Assembly (NCBI GenBank): GCA_014192425.1
Contig: BJHK01000016.1
Coordinates: 1-64,000 of the forward strand
Reading direction: 5' to 3'
Origin: Planctomycetia bacterium
GTDB lineage: Bacteria; Planctomycetota; Planctomycetia; Pirellulales; UBA1268
Length of the DNA stretch: 64,000 nt
Below the pieces are notes generated by a model. It did not search any database. It was not told the DNA's origin and saw nothing but the letters and a program-made list of their open reading frames with translations. Within the stretch, counting starts at the first letter, position 1; every line of letters starts with the position of its first letter. Below, piece by piece: positions 1 through 8,469 of the stretch. Both the position numbers and the translations under genes were made by a program.

Positions 1-6
1 GGACTG

Positions 7-42
7 ACGCTCACCCGTGCCCGCACCGGCACGGGTGAGCGT
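7..42 (-). terminator. 15-bp hairpin downstream of the LptF/LptG gene
   Basis: Positions 7-21 and 28-42 are perfect reverse complements (15-bp GC-rich stem, 6-nt loop). The hairpin lies 14 nt beyond the stop of the minus-strand permease gene, where a terminator is expected. There is no T-run on either side, so it may be a Rho-assisted or RNA-stabilising hairpin rather than a classical intrinsic terminator. Confidence 0.45.
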
Positions 43-55
43 GTCGTGACGCGGC

Positions 56-1192
56 TCACTGCCACATCGGCTGGGCCCGCCATGCGGCCAGCGGTCCGAG
101 GATCAGGAGCGGCAGCCAGGCCGCCGCAGCCGGTCCGAGCACGTCGGCTCCGGCGAGGGCGTGGCAGCCCATCAGCACCAGAAAAAACACGATCGTCATC
201 AGCACGCACTGACCGACGGCCACGAAGACGCCGCGGCGAATCGGCCCGAGCACGAGCGGAATGCCCAACAGGGTCAGCGTCATGTCGAGGAACGGGGCCG
301 TGAATCGGGCGTGGATCCGCAGCGGCACCTTCGCTCCCGTGCCGAGGGCCGGGTTGTTGATCGCGGCGATCAGGTCGGGCGTCGCCGAGTAGTGGCTCCA
401 GTTCTCGTCCCTGCAGACCTGCTCGAACGTGACATCGCTGCAGACGAAGCACTGGCGCGGCTCCAGCCAGGCGGCCGTGGCACGGGTGATGACGGCGGGC
501 CGGCCGCCGGACTCGAGCCGCGGCAGGGAGTCGATCTCGGCGGGTTCGCCGACGCCGCTGAGCAGGTAGCCGGCGGGGTGGTCGGGGCCCGCGGGCCGCC
601 AGACGGCCTCGGCGGCGTCGATCTGGTGGCCGTAGTCGCTTCCCTGGAAGTGCTTGGGGAGCAACAGGCTCGGGGACTCGATCCGCATCGGCCCGGCCTG
701 GAAGTGACCGCCGCGGAACAGGATCTCGGTGGCGTTGTCGAACCGCGGCGCGAAGGGACGCCGAGTCTCCCCGGCGAGATCCTGGGCGTTGCGGGCGAAG
801 GACTGCCGCACGGCGGGGATCACGGTCTCGCGGCTGACCGCGGCGGCGATGCTGACGATGGCCGCGAACACCAGCGTCGGGCGGGCGATCCGCCAGCGGG
901 CGATGCCGGCCGCGAGCAACGCCGTCAGCTCGTTGTGTCGCTCCAGCCAGGAAAGCGCGAACATCGCGCTGGCGAGGGTGATGACCGGGCTGGCGGCGTC
1001 GAAGAACCAGATCAGGCGGACGCCGTAGTACGAGCCGAGCACCCTGGCGAGGCCGCCGGCCTGCGCGGCGTATTCGCTGAATTCGTCCATGTTCGTGAAC
1101 GCGTCGAAGACGACGTACAGCCCGGCGAGGCTGACGAACACGACCATGAAGGCGTTCACCTGCGCCCGGGTGATGTAGCGGTCGATCAGCAT
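56..1192 (-). CDS. LptF/LptG family lipopolysaccharide export permease
   Basis: The protein (378 aa) has the LptF/LptG layout: three membrane segments near the N-terminus (roughly residues 10-30, 65-85, 100-120), a large periplasmic domain, and three membrane segments at the C-terminus. Family members form the inner-membrane channel of the LptBFG transporter that extracts LPS and feeds it to LptC/LptA. The start at MLIDRYITRAQ is chosen because this is the usual N-terminus of the family; the reading frame is open further upstream but that stretch overlaps comF antisense and is low complexity. No second permease gene or lptB is nearby, so which of LptF or LptG it represents cannot be told. lpxA elsewhere in the window supports an LPS-making cell. 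Confidence 0.85.
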   Translation of the reverse strand: MLIDRYITRAQVNAFMVVFVSLAGLYVVFDAFTNMDEFSEYAAQAGGLARVLGSYYGVRLIWFFDAASPVITLASAMFALSWLERHNELTALLAAGIARWRIARPTLVFAAIVSIAAAVSRETVIPAVRQSFARNAQDLAGETRRPFAPRFDNATEILFRGGHFQAGPMRIESPSLLLPKHFQGSDYGHQIDAAEAVWRPAGPDHPAGYLLSGVGEPAEIDSLPRLESGGRPAVITRATAAWLEPRQCFVCSDVTFEQVCRDENWSHYSATPDLIAAINNPALGTGAKVPLRIHARFTAPFLDMTLTLLGIPLVLGPIRRGVFVAVGQCVLMTIVFFLVLMGCHALAGADVLGPAAAAWLPLLILGPLAAWRAQPMWQ

Positions 1193-1354
1193 GGGTGCTT
1201 GACGGGACTCGCCGGCAGGGGACGATGGGGGCTCCGGTGCGGGGGGCATGACGCCCCCGGACGGCGGACGGGGCGGCGGAGGGTAGGCGTTCGCGGGACG
1301 AGCGTCAACGGGACCGAGTCCGGGAGTTCGCGGGCGAAGTCCGGAAAAAACGCG

Positions 1355-2116
1355 ATGGCATGGGCCCACATGATGCGCCGGGAGGCGGCACGGCTTGCCG
1401 GCCGGGGGCTCGATCTGCTCTGTCCGGCGCGGTGCGCCGTGTGCGGCGCGGATGTCGCCGCCGGGATCCCCGACGAGTGTCCTCCGGGACCGACCACCTG
1501 CGCCGCCTGCAGGCGCATGCTCGTGGGACCGGATCGTTGCACCCGGTGCGGCGGCTCCTGCGCCGCCGGTACGTGCCGGGCGCGGGCGGAGTGGGACGGC
1601 ATCGTCGTGCTCGGCGGATATGGCGACGACCTCCGGCACGCCGTGCTGCGGGCCAAGCGGCCCGGAGGGGAGCCGCTCGCCGCGGCACTGGGCGGCCTGT
1701 GTGCCCAGCGGCATGCCGCGACGCTGGACGCGTGGCGGATCGACGTGGTCGTGCCGGTGCCGATGCACTGGTGGCGACGCGCACTGCGCGGGGCGACCGC
1801 GGCCGGGGCGATCGCCCGCGGCCTCGCGGCGGCTCTGGGCCGGCCATGCGTGCAGGGGCTGGCCCGCACGCGGCACACGCCACTGCAGAACCGGCTGCCG
1901 TACGAGCAACGGCGCGGGAATGTCCGTGGCGCGTTCCGGGCGCTGGCGCGGATGGCGGATCGGCGGGTGCTGCTGGTGGACGACGTCGTCACGACGGGGG
2001 GCACCTGCGCGGCCTGTCGGGAGGCACTCCGGTCCGTCGGGGTCGGGGCGGTCTTCGTGGCCGCCGTGGCCCGGGCCGAGAGGGACGACGACCCTGCGAA
2101 CGCGGCACACGGGTGA
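1355..2116 (+). CDS. ComF family phosphoribosyltransferase-like protein
   Basis: The protein (253 aa) begins with a zinc-finger region containing paired cysteines (CPARCAVCG, CAACRRML, CTRCGGSC within about residues 20-75) and ends with a type I phosphoribosyltransferase fold whose PRPP-binding motif VLLVDDVVTTGGT lies near residue 205. This is the ComF/GntX architecture. ComF is needed for DNA uptake during transformation in competent bacteria, but the family is widespread and the role here is unproven. The ATG at 1355 is used; a second ATG pair five codons later is an alternative. The gene is divergent from the permease and 55 nt upstream of hemC, so the two plus-strand genes may be cotranscribed. 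Confidence 0.82.
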   Translation: MAWAHMMRREAARLAGRGLDLLCPARCAVCGADVAAGIPDECPPGPTTCAACRRMLVGPDRCTRCGGSCAAGTCRARAEWDGIVVLGGYGDDLRHAVLRAKRPGGEPLAAALGGLCAQRHAATLDAWRIDVVVPVPMHWWRRALRGATAAGAIARGLAAALGRPCVQGLARTRHTPLQNRLPYEQRRGNVRGAFRALARMADRRVLLVDDVVTTGGTCAACREALRSVGVGAVFVAAVARAERDDDPANAAHG

Positions 2117-2171
2117 CCTTCCGGCAACCGATCAATCGACGCCTGGCCGGCGATCCGCGAGAATCCGATCC

Positions 2172-3134
2172 ATGAGTCGCAACGCATCGATCCGCATCGG
2201 CACCCGTGGCAGCCTGCTGGCGAGGACGCAGTCCGAGGGGGTCGCCGCCGCCCTGCGGCAGGCGGGCGTCGCCGTCGAACTGGTCGTCATCGCCACGACC
2301 GGGGATGTCCGAACCGACATCCCGATCGCCGGACTTGTCCGCGCGGGGGGAAGCGACGGCGTGTTCGTGCGCGAGTTGGAGCAGGCACTTCGCGACGGCC
2401 GCATCGACGCGGCAGTCCACAGCTGCAAGGATCTTCCCACCAGCCTGCCGAACGGGCTGGAACTGGCCTGCGTCCCGGGCCGCGCCGAGCCGTTCGACGT
2501 CGTCGTGGGGCGGTCGGCGGGCACCCTTGCCAGCCTTCCACCCCACGCCGTCGTCGGCACTTCGAGTGTGCGGCGCGTCATGCAGGTCCGGGCCCTGCGG
2601 CCCGACGTGGAGGTCCGGCCGGTCCGCGGCAACGTCGATACGCGGCTGCGAAAACTCGACGCCGGCGAGGTGGACTGTCTGATCCTGGCCGGAGCTGGAC
2701 TGGGCCGCCTCGGCCTCGGCCACCGGGTCACCGAGGTGCTTCAGCCGCCGGCGTTCTGGCCGGCCATCGCCCAGGGAGCCCTGGCGATCGAGGTCCGGGC
2801 GGACGACGAGCGCACCCGGACCGTCGTGCGACTGCTCGACTGTCCTGAGACACACGCGGCCGTGCGGGCCGAGCGCAGCTGCCTTGCGTCTCTGGCCGGG
2901 GGATGCCTTGCTCCCATCGGCGGCTGGGCGCGGTCCGAGGGGGGGGGGCTGCGGCTGGGGGCTGTCGTCTTCGGCATGACCGACGGGAATGTCTCCCGGG
3001 TAACTGCGGAGGCGGTTTCCGAATCCGCGGGGGAATCCCCCGAACAACTGGGGCGTCGAGTGGCCGCCAGTCTGGAGGCCGCCGGGGCCGCGGATATGCT
3101 GGCGGCCTTTCGGGCGCAGTCCGCACCCCGTTGA
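2172..3134 (+). CDS. hemC: Hydroxymethylbilane synthase (porphobilinogen deaminase)
   Basis: This cytoplasmic enzyme joins four porphobilinogen molecules into hydroxymethylbilane in heme and siroheme synthesis. The 320-aa length is normal. The N-terminus IRIGTRGSLLARTQ, the region HSCKDLPT, the motif VGTSSVRR and the cofactor-attachment site GGCLAPIG, whose cysteine binds dipyrromethane, are all present, so the enzyme should be active. The ATG at 2172 gives the standard N-terminus. No other tetrapyrrole gene is adjacent. Confidence 0.95.
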   Translation: MSRNASIRIGTRGSLLARTQSEGVAAALRQAGVAVELVVIATTGDVRTDIPIAGLVRAGGSDGVFVRELEQALRDGRIDAAVHSCKDLPTSLPNGLELACVPGRAEPFDVVVGRSAGTLASLPPHAVVGTSSVRRVMQVRALRPDVEVRPVRGNVDTRLRKLDAGEVDCLILAGAGLGRLGLGHRVTEVLQPPAFWPAIAQGALAIEVRADDERTRTVVRLLDCPETHAAVRAERSCLASLAGGCLAPIGGWARSEGGGLRLGAVVFGMTDGNVSRVTAEAVSESAGESPEQLGRRVAASLEAAGAADMLAAFRAQSAPR

Positions 3135-3160
3135 ATCAAAAATATTGATTCGGTAATATT
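3134..3160. promoter_or_regulatory. AT-rich box between hemC and the response regulator gene
   Basis: Within an otherwise GC-rich sequence, the stretch starting at the hemC stop is strongly AT-rich. It contains a small inverted repeat (AATCAA at 3134-3139 with TTGATT at 3145-3150) and two AATATT boxes. It lies about 90-110 bp before the next start codon, so a promoter or operator for the response regulator is plausible. No clear -35/-10 pair can be assigned. Confidence 0.3.
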
Positions 3161-3245
3161 TCACGTCCCTTCCCGCGGCGGAGCCTGCCGTTGGCGGATC
3201 GATCCCCCCTCACCCAGGAACCGCGTGCCCCGCGATCGAGTTACC

Positions 3246-3878
3246 ATGCCGATAAAAGTTGTGATTGCGGATGACCATGAGGTGGTGCGTCGCGGACTCG
3301 CCAGCCTGCTGGCTGGATCCGAGGTCAAGGTCGTGGGCGAGGCGACGAACGGCGACGAGGCTGTCAAACTGACGAAGAAGCTCAAGCCCGACGTCGTGCT
3401 GATCGACATCCGCATGCCGGGGAAGGACGGCCTGGCGGCCCTGGAGAAGATCCGGGCGGACCATCCGGCGGTCCGCTGCGTGATGCTCTCGACCTTCGAC
3501 AACCCGACCTACGTTGCCCGGGCGGTGGCGGCTGGGGCCCACGATTACATGCTCAAGGGCTGCACGCGGAGCGAGTTGATCAACTCGATCACGGGCGCCG
3601 CGGCCGGCCAACTGCCGATGCGGGCCGGCGAACTTCGGCGGGTGGCCACGACGATGGCCAACCGCGTGGCGACCCCCGACCCGGACATTCCGCTCACGCA
3701 GCGCGAGACCCAGGTGCTGCGGCACATGGCGCTCGGCCTGTCCAACAAGGAGATCGCCCAGTCGCTGACGATCAGCGTCGAGACTGTGAAGGAGCACGTG
3801 CAAAACATCCTCCGGAAGATTGCCGTCACCGATCGCACGCAGGCGGCCGTGTGGGCGGTGCGACGCGGTCTGGTGTGA
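3246..3878 (+). CDS. NarL/FixJ-type two-component response regulator
   Basis: The protein (210 aa) has an N-terminal receiver domain with the acidic pocket (IADDHE), the phospho-acceptor aspartate in DIRMPGKDG and the conserved lysine in YMLKG, then a C-terminal LuxR-type helix-turn-helix (LTQRETQVLRHMALGLSNKE, followed by VETVKEHVQNI). It is a DNA-binding transcription regulator activated by phosphorylation. The ATG at 3246 is preferred over one seven codons upstream because it places the first beta strand (IKVVIADD) directly after the start. No histidine kinase gene is adjacent, so it is an orphan here, and the target genes are unknown. Confidence 0.9.
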   Translation: MPIKVVIADDHEVVRRGLASLLAGSEVKVVGEATNGDEAVKLTKKLKPDVVLIDIRMPGKDGLAALEKIRADHPAVRCVMLSTFDNPTYVARAVAAGAHDYMLKGCTRSELINSITGAAAGQLPMRAGELRRVATTMANRVATPDPDIPLTQRETQVLRHMALGLSNKEIAQSLTISVETVKEHVQNILRKIAVTDRTQAAVWAVRRGLV

Positions 3879-3916
3879 GGATGTTGCCGCGGGAGTGATC
3901 TGAGATGGGCGCGGCA

Positions 3917-4506
3917 TGTCGGCTGCGACGGCGCGAATGCCAGCGCGAAGGTCGCCGCGCCCAACCCGCCGTTGGCCGGCAGAACTCTCGTCGCTGAGGC
4001 AGGATAGCCTCACGCTCCTCGAGTTTCTGCCGATCCACCGGCTGCGTTGTCGAGAGCCCGGTGATCGCGCCGGGGTTTATTCCGCTCCGTTATGCCAGGC
4101 ATGCAGCCCGCTGCGCCGGGCGTGAGCCCGGCGCCGGAGCCGGGCATTGCCCGGCGACAGCAAGCCGGAGCAGACGCTGTGTCGGCTGCGACGGCGCGAA
4201 GACAGACGCTGTGTCGGCTGCGACGGCGCGAATGCCAGCGCGAAGGTCGCCGCGCCCAACCCGCCGTTGGCCGGCAGAACTCTCGTCGCTGAGGCAGGAT
4301 AGCCTCACGCTCCTCGAGTTTCTGCCGATCCACCGGCTGCGTTGTCGAGAGCCCGGTGATCGCGCCGGGGTTTATTCCGCTCCGTTATGCCAGGCATGCA
4401 GCCCGCTGCGCCGGGCGTGAGCCCGGCGCCGGAGCCGGGCATTGCCCGGCGACAGCAAGCCGGAGCAGACGCTGTGTCGGCTGCGACGACGCGAAGACAG
4501 ACGCTG
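3917..4506. repeat. Tandem duplication of a 295-bp non-coding, hairpin-rich unit
   Basis: Copy 1 is 3917-4211 and copy 2 is 4212-4506; by eye they differ at one base. The 710-bp stretch 3879-4588 has no convincing gene: every reading frame across it is arginine-rich and repeats with the DNA unit. Each unit contains an imperfect hairpin (3980-4029 in copy 1) and two perfect 7-bp hairpins (4115-4132 with loop GTGA, 4139-4155 with loop ATT). The end of each unit carries 32-bp repeats. The array sits between a response regulator gene and the 3' end of xerC. Confidence 0.85.
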
Positions 4507-4563
4507 TGTCGGCTGCGACGACGCGAAGACAGACGCTGTGTCGGCTGCGACGACGCGAATGCC
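4474..4563. repeat. 32-bp minisatellite at the end of the duplicated unit
   Basis: The unit, starting GTGTCGGCTGCGACG and ending GACAGACGCT, begins at 4474, 4506 and (partial, 26 bp) 4538. The same unit occurs once at 4179-4210 at the junction between the two 295-bp copies, followed by a partial copy from 4211. The units differ by one base between the first junction and the second. There is no spacer between units, so this is a tandem repeat and not a CRISPR array. Confidence 0.85.
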
Positions 4564-4588
4564 GGCGCGACGGCCGTCTGGCCGGTTT

Positions 4589-5554
4589 CTACCGGGCCCG
4601 CGGGTGGGCCTTGTCGAAATCGGCGAGCAGCCGGCTGGTCGTGACGTGGGTGTAGATCTGGGTCGTCACCAGGCTCTTGTGGCCGAGAAGCTCCTGGACG
4701 CTGCGGATGTCGGCACCGGCGTCGAGGAGGTGGGTTGCGAAGCTGTGCCGCAGTGAGTGCGGACTGGCCCGGCCCCCCAGGCCGGCGACGGCGAGGTGCT
4801 TCTCCAGCAGACGGGCCACGCCGCGGACGGACAGCCGCGTGCCGAACTTGTTCGTGAACAACGGCCGGGCACCCGACGCGCCGCCGCCCGCCGCGAGCCG
4901 GCGGGCCGCGAGCCAGGCCCGCAGCGCTGCCTGGGCATGCGAGCCGACGATGCCGAGACGTTCGCGACGGCCCTTGCCGCGGACGCGGATGGTGGCGTTG
5001 CGCAGGTCGAGGTCGCCGTCGTCGAGACTCACCAGCTCACGGACGCGGACGCCCGATGAATACATCAGCTCGAGAATCGCCCGGTCGCGCAGGCCGATGG
5101 ACGACGTGGCGGGTGGCGCCGCCAGAAGGCGGCCGATCTCCTCGCCGGTGAGGAACCGGGGCAGGCTGCGGGCGCGGCGCGGACCGCGGAGCGGCTTGGC
5201 AGGGTTGGCTCTGACCCAGCCCTCGCGCTGGCAGAAGGCGAAGAAGCTGCGGGTGCTGGCCAGCTTGCGGGCCACCGTCGCGGCAGCGTAGCCAGTGGCA
5301 TGCAGGCCGGCCGCGAACCGGCGCAGGATGACGGTCGTCGCCTCCGCCGGCCCGCGACAGCCCGCCCCCAGCAAAAACTCCTCGAGCTGCAGCAGGTCCT
5401 CGCGGTAGCTCTTGATCGTCAGCGGGGAAGCACCGCGCTCGGCGCCGAGTGTGCGCAGGAACCGGGTGATCGCCGTCGTGAAGCTCGCACCGCTGGCCGG
5501 GGAGAGTGTCACTGGAAGCGCCTTGACGCCGACCGGTGGAGCGGCCGGCCTCAC
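4589..5554 (-). CDS. xerC: Tyrosine recombinase XerC/XerD
   Basis: The protein (321 aa) has a SAM-like core-binding domain (about residues 20-110) and a catalytic domain with all expected residues: Arg in SSGVRVREL, Lys in RGKGRRER, HSLRHSFATHLL (His-x-x-Arg), LLGHKSL, and the nucleophilic Tyr in TTQIYTHV. Such enzymes resolve chromosome dimers at dif sites during division. Translation starts at a GTG that overlaps the stop of the upstream small gene (GTGA), so expression is probably coupled. The 3' end borders the tandem repeat array at 3917-4563. No prophage or integrase neighbours are seen, so the housekeeping role is most likely; whether it is XerC or XerD cannot be settled. Confidence 0.88.
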   Translation of the reverse strand: MRPAAPPVGVKALPVTLSPASGASFTTAITRFLRTLGAERGASPLTIKSYREDLLQLEEFLLGAGCRGPAEATTVILRRFAAGLHATGYAAATVARKLASTRSFFAFCQREGWVRANPAKPLRGPRRARSLPRFLTGEEIGRLLAAPPATSSIGLRDRAILELMYSSGVRVRELVSLDDGDLDLRNATIRVRGKGRRERLGIVGSHAQAALRAWLAARRLAAGGGASGARPLFTNKFGTRLSVRGVARLLEKHLAVAGLGGRASPHSLRHSFATHLLDAGADIRSVQELLGHKSLVTTQIYTHVTTSRLLADFDKAHPRAR

Positions 5555-5784
5555 GCCGGACGGTCAGCCCTGGGCACGAAGCCGAAACGCCGCGGCCGGG
5601 CGTTGCTGCGCCGGACCTTCTGCCCGAGCACGGCGGCGTCGTACCAGGAGAACGTCAGGTCGGGGTTGGCCGCATGCCTGGCCATCGACCGCAGGACCTC
5701 CTCCTGGCTCTCGTCGTCGAAGAGAAACACGTACCGCTCGTTGCCCTTGACGAGCGCGATGACGTTGATGTCGCGAGCGGCCAT
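5551..5784 (-). CDS. Small conserved-type protein coupled to xerC
   Basis: A 77-aa protein with a compact alpha/beta-like sequence (INVIALVKGNERYVFLFDD, then an acidic helix EEVLRSMARHAANPDLTF, then a basic tail). It has no signal peptide or membrane segment. The start at 5784 has a good ribosome-binding site (GGGGAA, 6 nt before ATG). Its stop codon overlaps the GTG of xerC, so the two are cotranslated. I do not recognise a characterised family; short proteins of this look occur next to recombinase genes in planctomycetes, but that is only an impression. Confidence 0.6.
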   Translation of the reverse strand: MAARDINVIALVKGNERYVFLFDDESQEEVLRSMARHAANPDLTFSWYDAAVLGQKVRRSNARPRRFGFVPRADRPA

Positions 5785-5969
5785 GACGTTCCCCGGACGA
5801 GCGGCGGCCACGCACTGGCCCCTGCGGTGGGTATCGGCCGGCGGGGACGACGTCCCGTAGCCCCGGTCGGTCGTCCCTCCGGGTTTTCGTCATCGGGCCA
5901 ATCGGTCGGGCCGTGCGGCCGCCAGACGCGGACTTTGGGAAGGCTGTGCCGGCGGGCGTGGCATGGTGA

Positions 5970-6653
5970 TCAGAGGAGGTCGGAAAAGCCGCGCAGGCCG
6001 AGCGGTTCGCGGCTCCAGAAGGGCTCTCCATGCAGAACGCCGATCAGCCCGCCCCACCATGCGTCGGCCGTGGCGACCCGTTCGAGAACGGTCGGCCGGG
6101 CCGCCCCGGTGGGAAACTGGCTGGCATAGCAGGCCAGGCTGGCCCGCTTCGTTTCGCTGGTCGCGGAGATGTCCACCACGAAGGCCGGCCGGCTCACGGT
6201 CTTCAGGTGCACGCATGCGTAGTGATAGATCCGCTGCGGATGCCATGGCTCGCCGGCCAGGTCGCACTTGGTGAGCTTCGCCCAGAACCGTGCGCCGACC
6301 GTGAGCCGGGTGGCGGCGAGATGATCCGGATGGGCGTCGACCCAGTGGGGGGCAAACAGCCAGCGCGGCCGGGTGCGACGGATCACGCCGGCGAGTTGTC
6401 CGCGGGCGGCGAGCGTGGCCCGGAGCCGCCGGTTCGGCAGGCCGAGATTTTCACGCCACGGGACGCCGAGGATCGCTGTGGCCGCGGCCGTCTCCCGGGC
6501 CCGCGTCTCCACCGATCCCAGCGGCGTCGGCTCGCCGTTGGTCAGGTCGAGGATACCGACCCGCATGCCGCGGGCGATCATCAGGGCGATGGTGCCCCCC
6601 ATGCCCAGTTCGGCATCGTCGGGGTGCGGGGCGATGACGAGGGCGTCGAGCAT
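5970..6653 (-). CDS. PIG-L family deacetylase, BshB1-like
   Basis: A 227-aa zinc-dependent N-deacetylase of the LmbE/PIG-L superfamily. The metal motif PHPDDAELGMGG is near the N-terminus and the second histidine motif HWVDAHPDHLAATRL is near residue 115. Length and sequence resemble BshB1, which removes the acetyl group from GlcNAc-malate in bacillithiol synthesis. Starting at 6653 gives the normal N-terminus (MLDALVIAPHPDD); upstream codons in frame look non-coding. bshA and bshC are not in the window, so the thiol-pathway role is inferred from resemblance and the substrate is unproven. Confidence 0.82.
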   Translation of the reverse strand: MLDALVIAPHPDDAELGMGGTIALMIARGMRVGILDLTNGEPTPLGSVETRARETAAATAILGVPWRENLGLPNRRLRATLAARGQLAGVIRRTRPRWLFAPHWVDAHPDHLAATRLTVGARFWAKLTKCDLAGEPWHPQRIYHYACVHLKTVSRPAFVVDISATSETKRASLACYASQFPTGAARPTVLERVATADAWWGGLIGVLHGEPFWSREPLGLRGFSDLL

Positions 6654-6816
6654 GGCGGGCTGGCGGAACCGGGGGCGTGCCGGGGTGGCGATTCCCCGCG
6701 GCGTCGAGCATACTCCGCGGCCGCCTGCCGGGCGCATGTCCGGCCGGGGCGGCGGCACACACCGTCCGGCACATGCCTGGCGGCTCCACTGACCGAGCTA
6801 TCGAAAGCGGGGCACC

Positions 6817-8346
6817 ATGGCGACGGCGGCTGGCAACGACGGGCAGCAGCGATTCGCGGCCGTCTGTCACCATGCCCGGCGGGTGGCGACGCTGGCCTCG
6901 ATCGAGTCGCTGCTCGACTGGGACGAGCAGGCGATGATGCCGGCCGAGGCTGGCCCCCATCGCGCGGAGCAGGCGGCCGTGCTGGCCACGCTCGTGCATC
7001 GGGAGCGGACCGATCCCGCCCAGCGCGAAAGGCTGGCCGCTCTTGCCGAAGGGCCACGTGCCGGGGACGGCACCCCGGCCGAACGGGCCACGATCCGCTT
7101 GCTCGTGAAGGAGGCCGACAAGCAGGCACGGCTGCCTGAACGGCTGGTCGCCGAACTGGCCCGGACCCGCGTCCAGGCCCAGCAGGCCTGGGCGGCCGCC
7201 CGCTCGGCCGCCTGCTGGAAGACGCTCGAGCCATGGCTGGAGCGGATCTTCGCCCTGAAACGCGAGCAGGCCGCCTGCCAGTTCCCTGAACTCGACCCGT
7301 ACGACGCCCTGCTCGATGAGTACGAGCCGGGGGCCCGTTGGCGGCCCGTCGCCGCCCGGTTCGCGCGGCTCCGGGACGAACTCGTCCCCTTTGTGAGAGC
7401 CTGCGTCGAATCCCCCGTTCGGCCCGACGACACCCTGCTGCGGCGCCACTTTCCCCGCGACGCACAGGAACGGTTCGTCCGCGCGATCGCGACGCGGATC
7501 GGGTTCGACTTCGACCGCGGCCGGCTCGACACCACGGCCCATCCATTCTGCTCGACCCTCGGCCCCGATGACTGCCGGATCACGACCCGCTGGGACGAGC
7601 ACTGGCTGCCGACGGCGCTGTATGGCGTCCTCCACGAGGCCGGGCACGGCCTCTACGAGCAGGGGCTGGCACGCGAGTGGCACGGCCTGCCGCCGGGCGA
7701 GGCGACGTCGCTCGGTATCCACGAATCACAGTCGCGGCTCTGGGAGAATCTCGTCGGCAGGTCGCGCGGGTTCTGGGAATGGTGCTTTCCGCTCGCCCGG
7801 GAGGCCTTTCCGGGAACGCTCGCCGCTGCCGATGCGGGACGTTTGCATGCGGCGACGCTCGCCGTCAGGCCGTCGTTCATCCGCGTCGAGGCCGACGAGG
7901 TCACCTACAACCTGCACGTGATGCTGCGGTTCGACCTCGAGCGGGCCCTGATCCATGGCGATCTCGCCGTGGCGGACCTCCCCGGCGCCTGGAACGAGCG
8001 GTTCGCCCGCGACTTCGGCATGCGGCCGGGGAATGACGCCGAGGGGGTGCTGCAGGACATCCACTGGAGCGCCGGGCTCGTCGGCTACTTTCCGACCTAC
8101 ACGCTCGGCAACCTGTTCGCGGCACAACTGATGGCCGCGGCCGAGCGCGGCCTGCCGGACCTCGATGCCCGGATCGCTGCCGGCGAGTTCGCCGGCCTGC
8201 TCGGCTGGCTGCGGCATCATGTTCACGCCGTGGGCCGCCTGCTGGAGTCGGAACCGCTCGTCGAGCAGGCCACGGGGGAGAAGGTGTCCGAGCGGTTTTT
8301 CCTCGACAGCCTGCGGCGCCGCTACGCCCCGGCGCACCGGCTCTGA
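6817..8346 (+). CDS. M32 family metallocarboxypeptidase (carboxypeptidase Taq type)
   Basis: A 509-aa cytoplasmic zinc carboxypeptidase that removes C-terminal residues from peptides. The zinc site HEAGHGLYEQG lies near residue 272, the downstream HESQSRLWEN supplies the third ligand region, and the family motifs AHPFCSTLGPDDCRITTR and GYFPTYTLGNLFAAQL are intact. The length is typical for M32 enzymes. The gene is divergent from the deacetylase gene; the 163-bp gap between them must hold both promoters. Confidence 0.93.
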   Translation: MATAAGNDGQQRFAAVCHHARRVATLASIESLLDWDEQAMMPAEAGPHRAEQAAVLATLVHRERTDPAQRERLAALAEGPRAGDGTPAERATIRLLVKEADKQARLPERLVAELARTRVQAQQAWAAARSAACWKTLEPWLERIFALKREQAACQFPELDPYDALLDEYEPGARWRPVAARFARLRDELVPFVRACVESPVRPDDTLLRRHFPRDAQERFVRAIATRIGFDFDRGRLDTTAHPFCSTLGPDDCRITTRWDEHWLPTALYGVLHEAGHGLYEQGLAREWHGLPPGEATSLGIHESQSRLWENLVGRSRGFWEWCFPLAREAFPGTLAAADAGRLHAATLAVRPSFIRVEADEVTYNLHVMLRFDLERALIHGDLAVADLPGAWNERFARDFGMRPGNDAEGVLQDIHWSAGLVGYFPTYTLGNLFAAQLMAAAERGLPDLDARIAAGEFAGLLGWLRHHVHAVGRLLESEPLVEQATGEKVSERFFLDSLRRRYAPAHRL

Positions 8347-8393
8347 GCCGCGGTCGACGGCCGCGGCCGGGCGTTGGCGACCGGGGAAACGGC

Positions 8394-8410
8394 GGTGGTA
8401 CACTCTTCTC
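8394..8410 (+). promoter_or_regulatory. Putative promoter -10 box (TACACTCTTCTC motif)
   Basis: TACACT at 8399-8404, followed by CTTCTC, lies 66 nt before the start codon at 8470. The identical 12-mer TACACTCTTCTC occurs at 54783-54794 before another plus-strand gene, and TACACT appears at a like distance before the gene at 25983. TACACT resembles a sigma-70 -10 hexamer. The -35 element is not clear. Confidence 0.4.
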
Positions 8411-8469
8411 GGCGGGTCCGGTCCGCCGATCACGGGCAACGGCATCGATAGCGTGAAGGAGTCTCGGCC

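Noticed and set aside
161-1354. Long open frame upstream of comF as part of the protein
   Set aside because: It is the antisense of the LptF/LptG gene; the ComF zinc finger starts only after 1355.
4179-4570. 32-bp repeats as a CRISPR array
   Set aside because: The units are directly adjacent with no spacers of unique sequence and no cas genes are nearby; this is a minisatellite.
3879-4588. Arginine-rich reading frames in the repeat region as genes
   Set aside because: The frames repeat exactly with the 295-bp DNA unit, lack ribosome-binding sites and have non-protein-like composition.
4589-5554. Phage or integron integrase
   Set aside because: No phage genes, attachment sites or cassette array; the sequence and size match housekeeping XerC/XerD.
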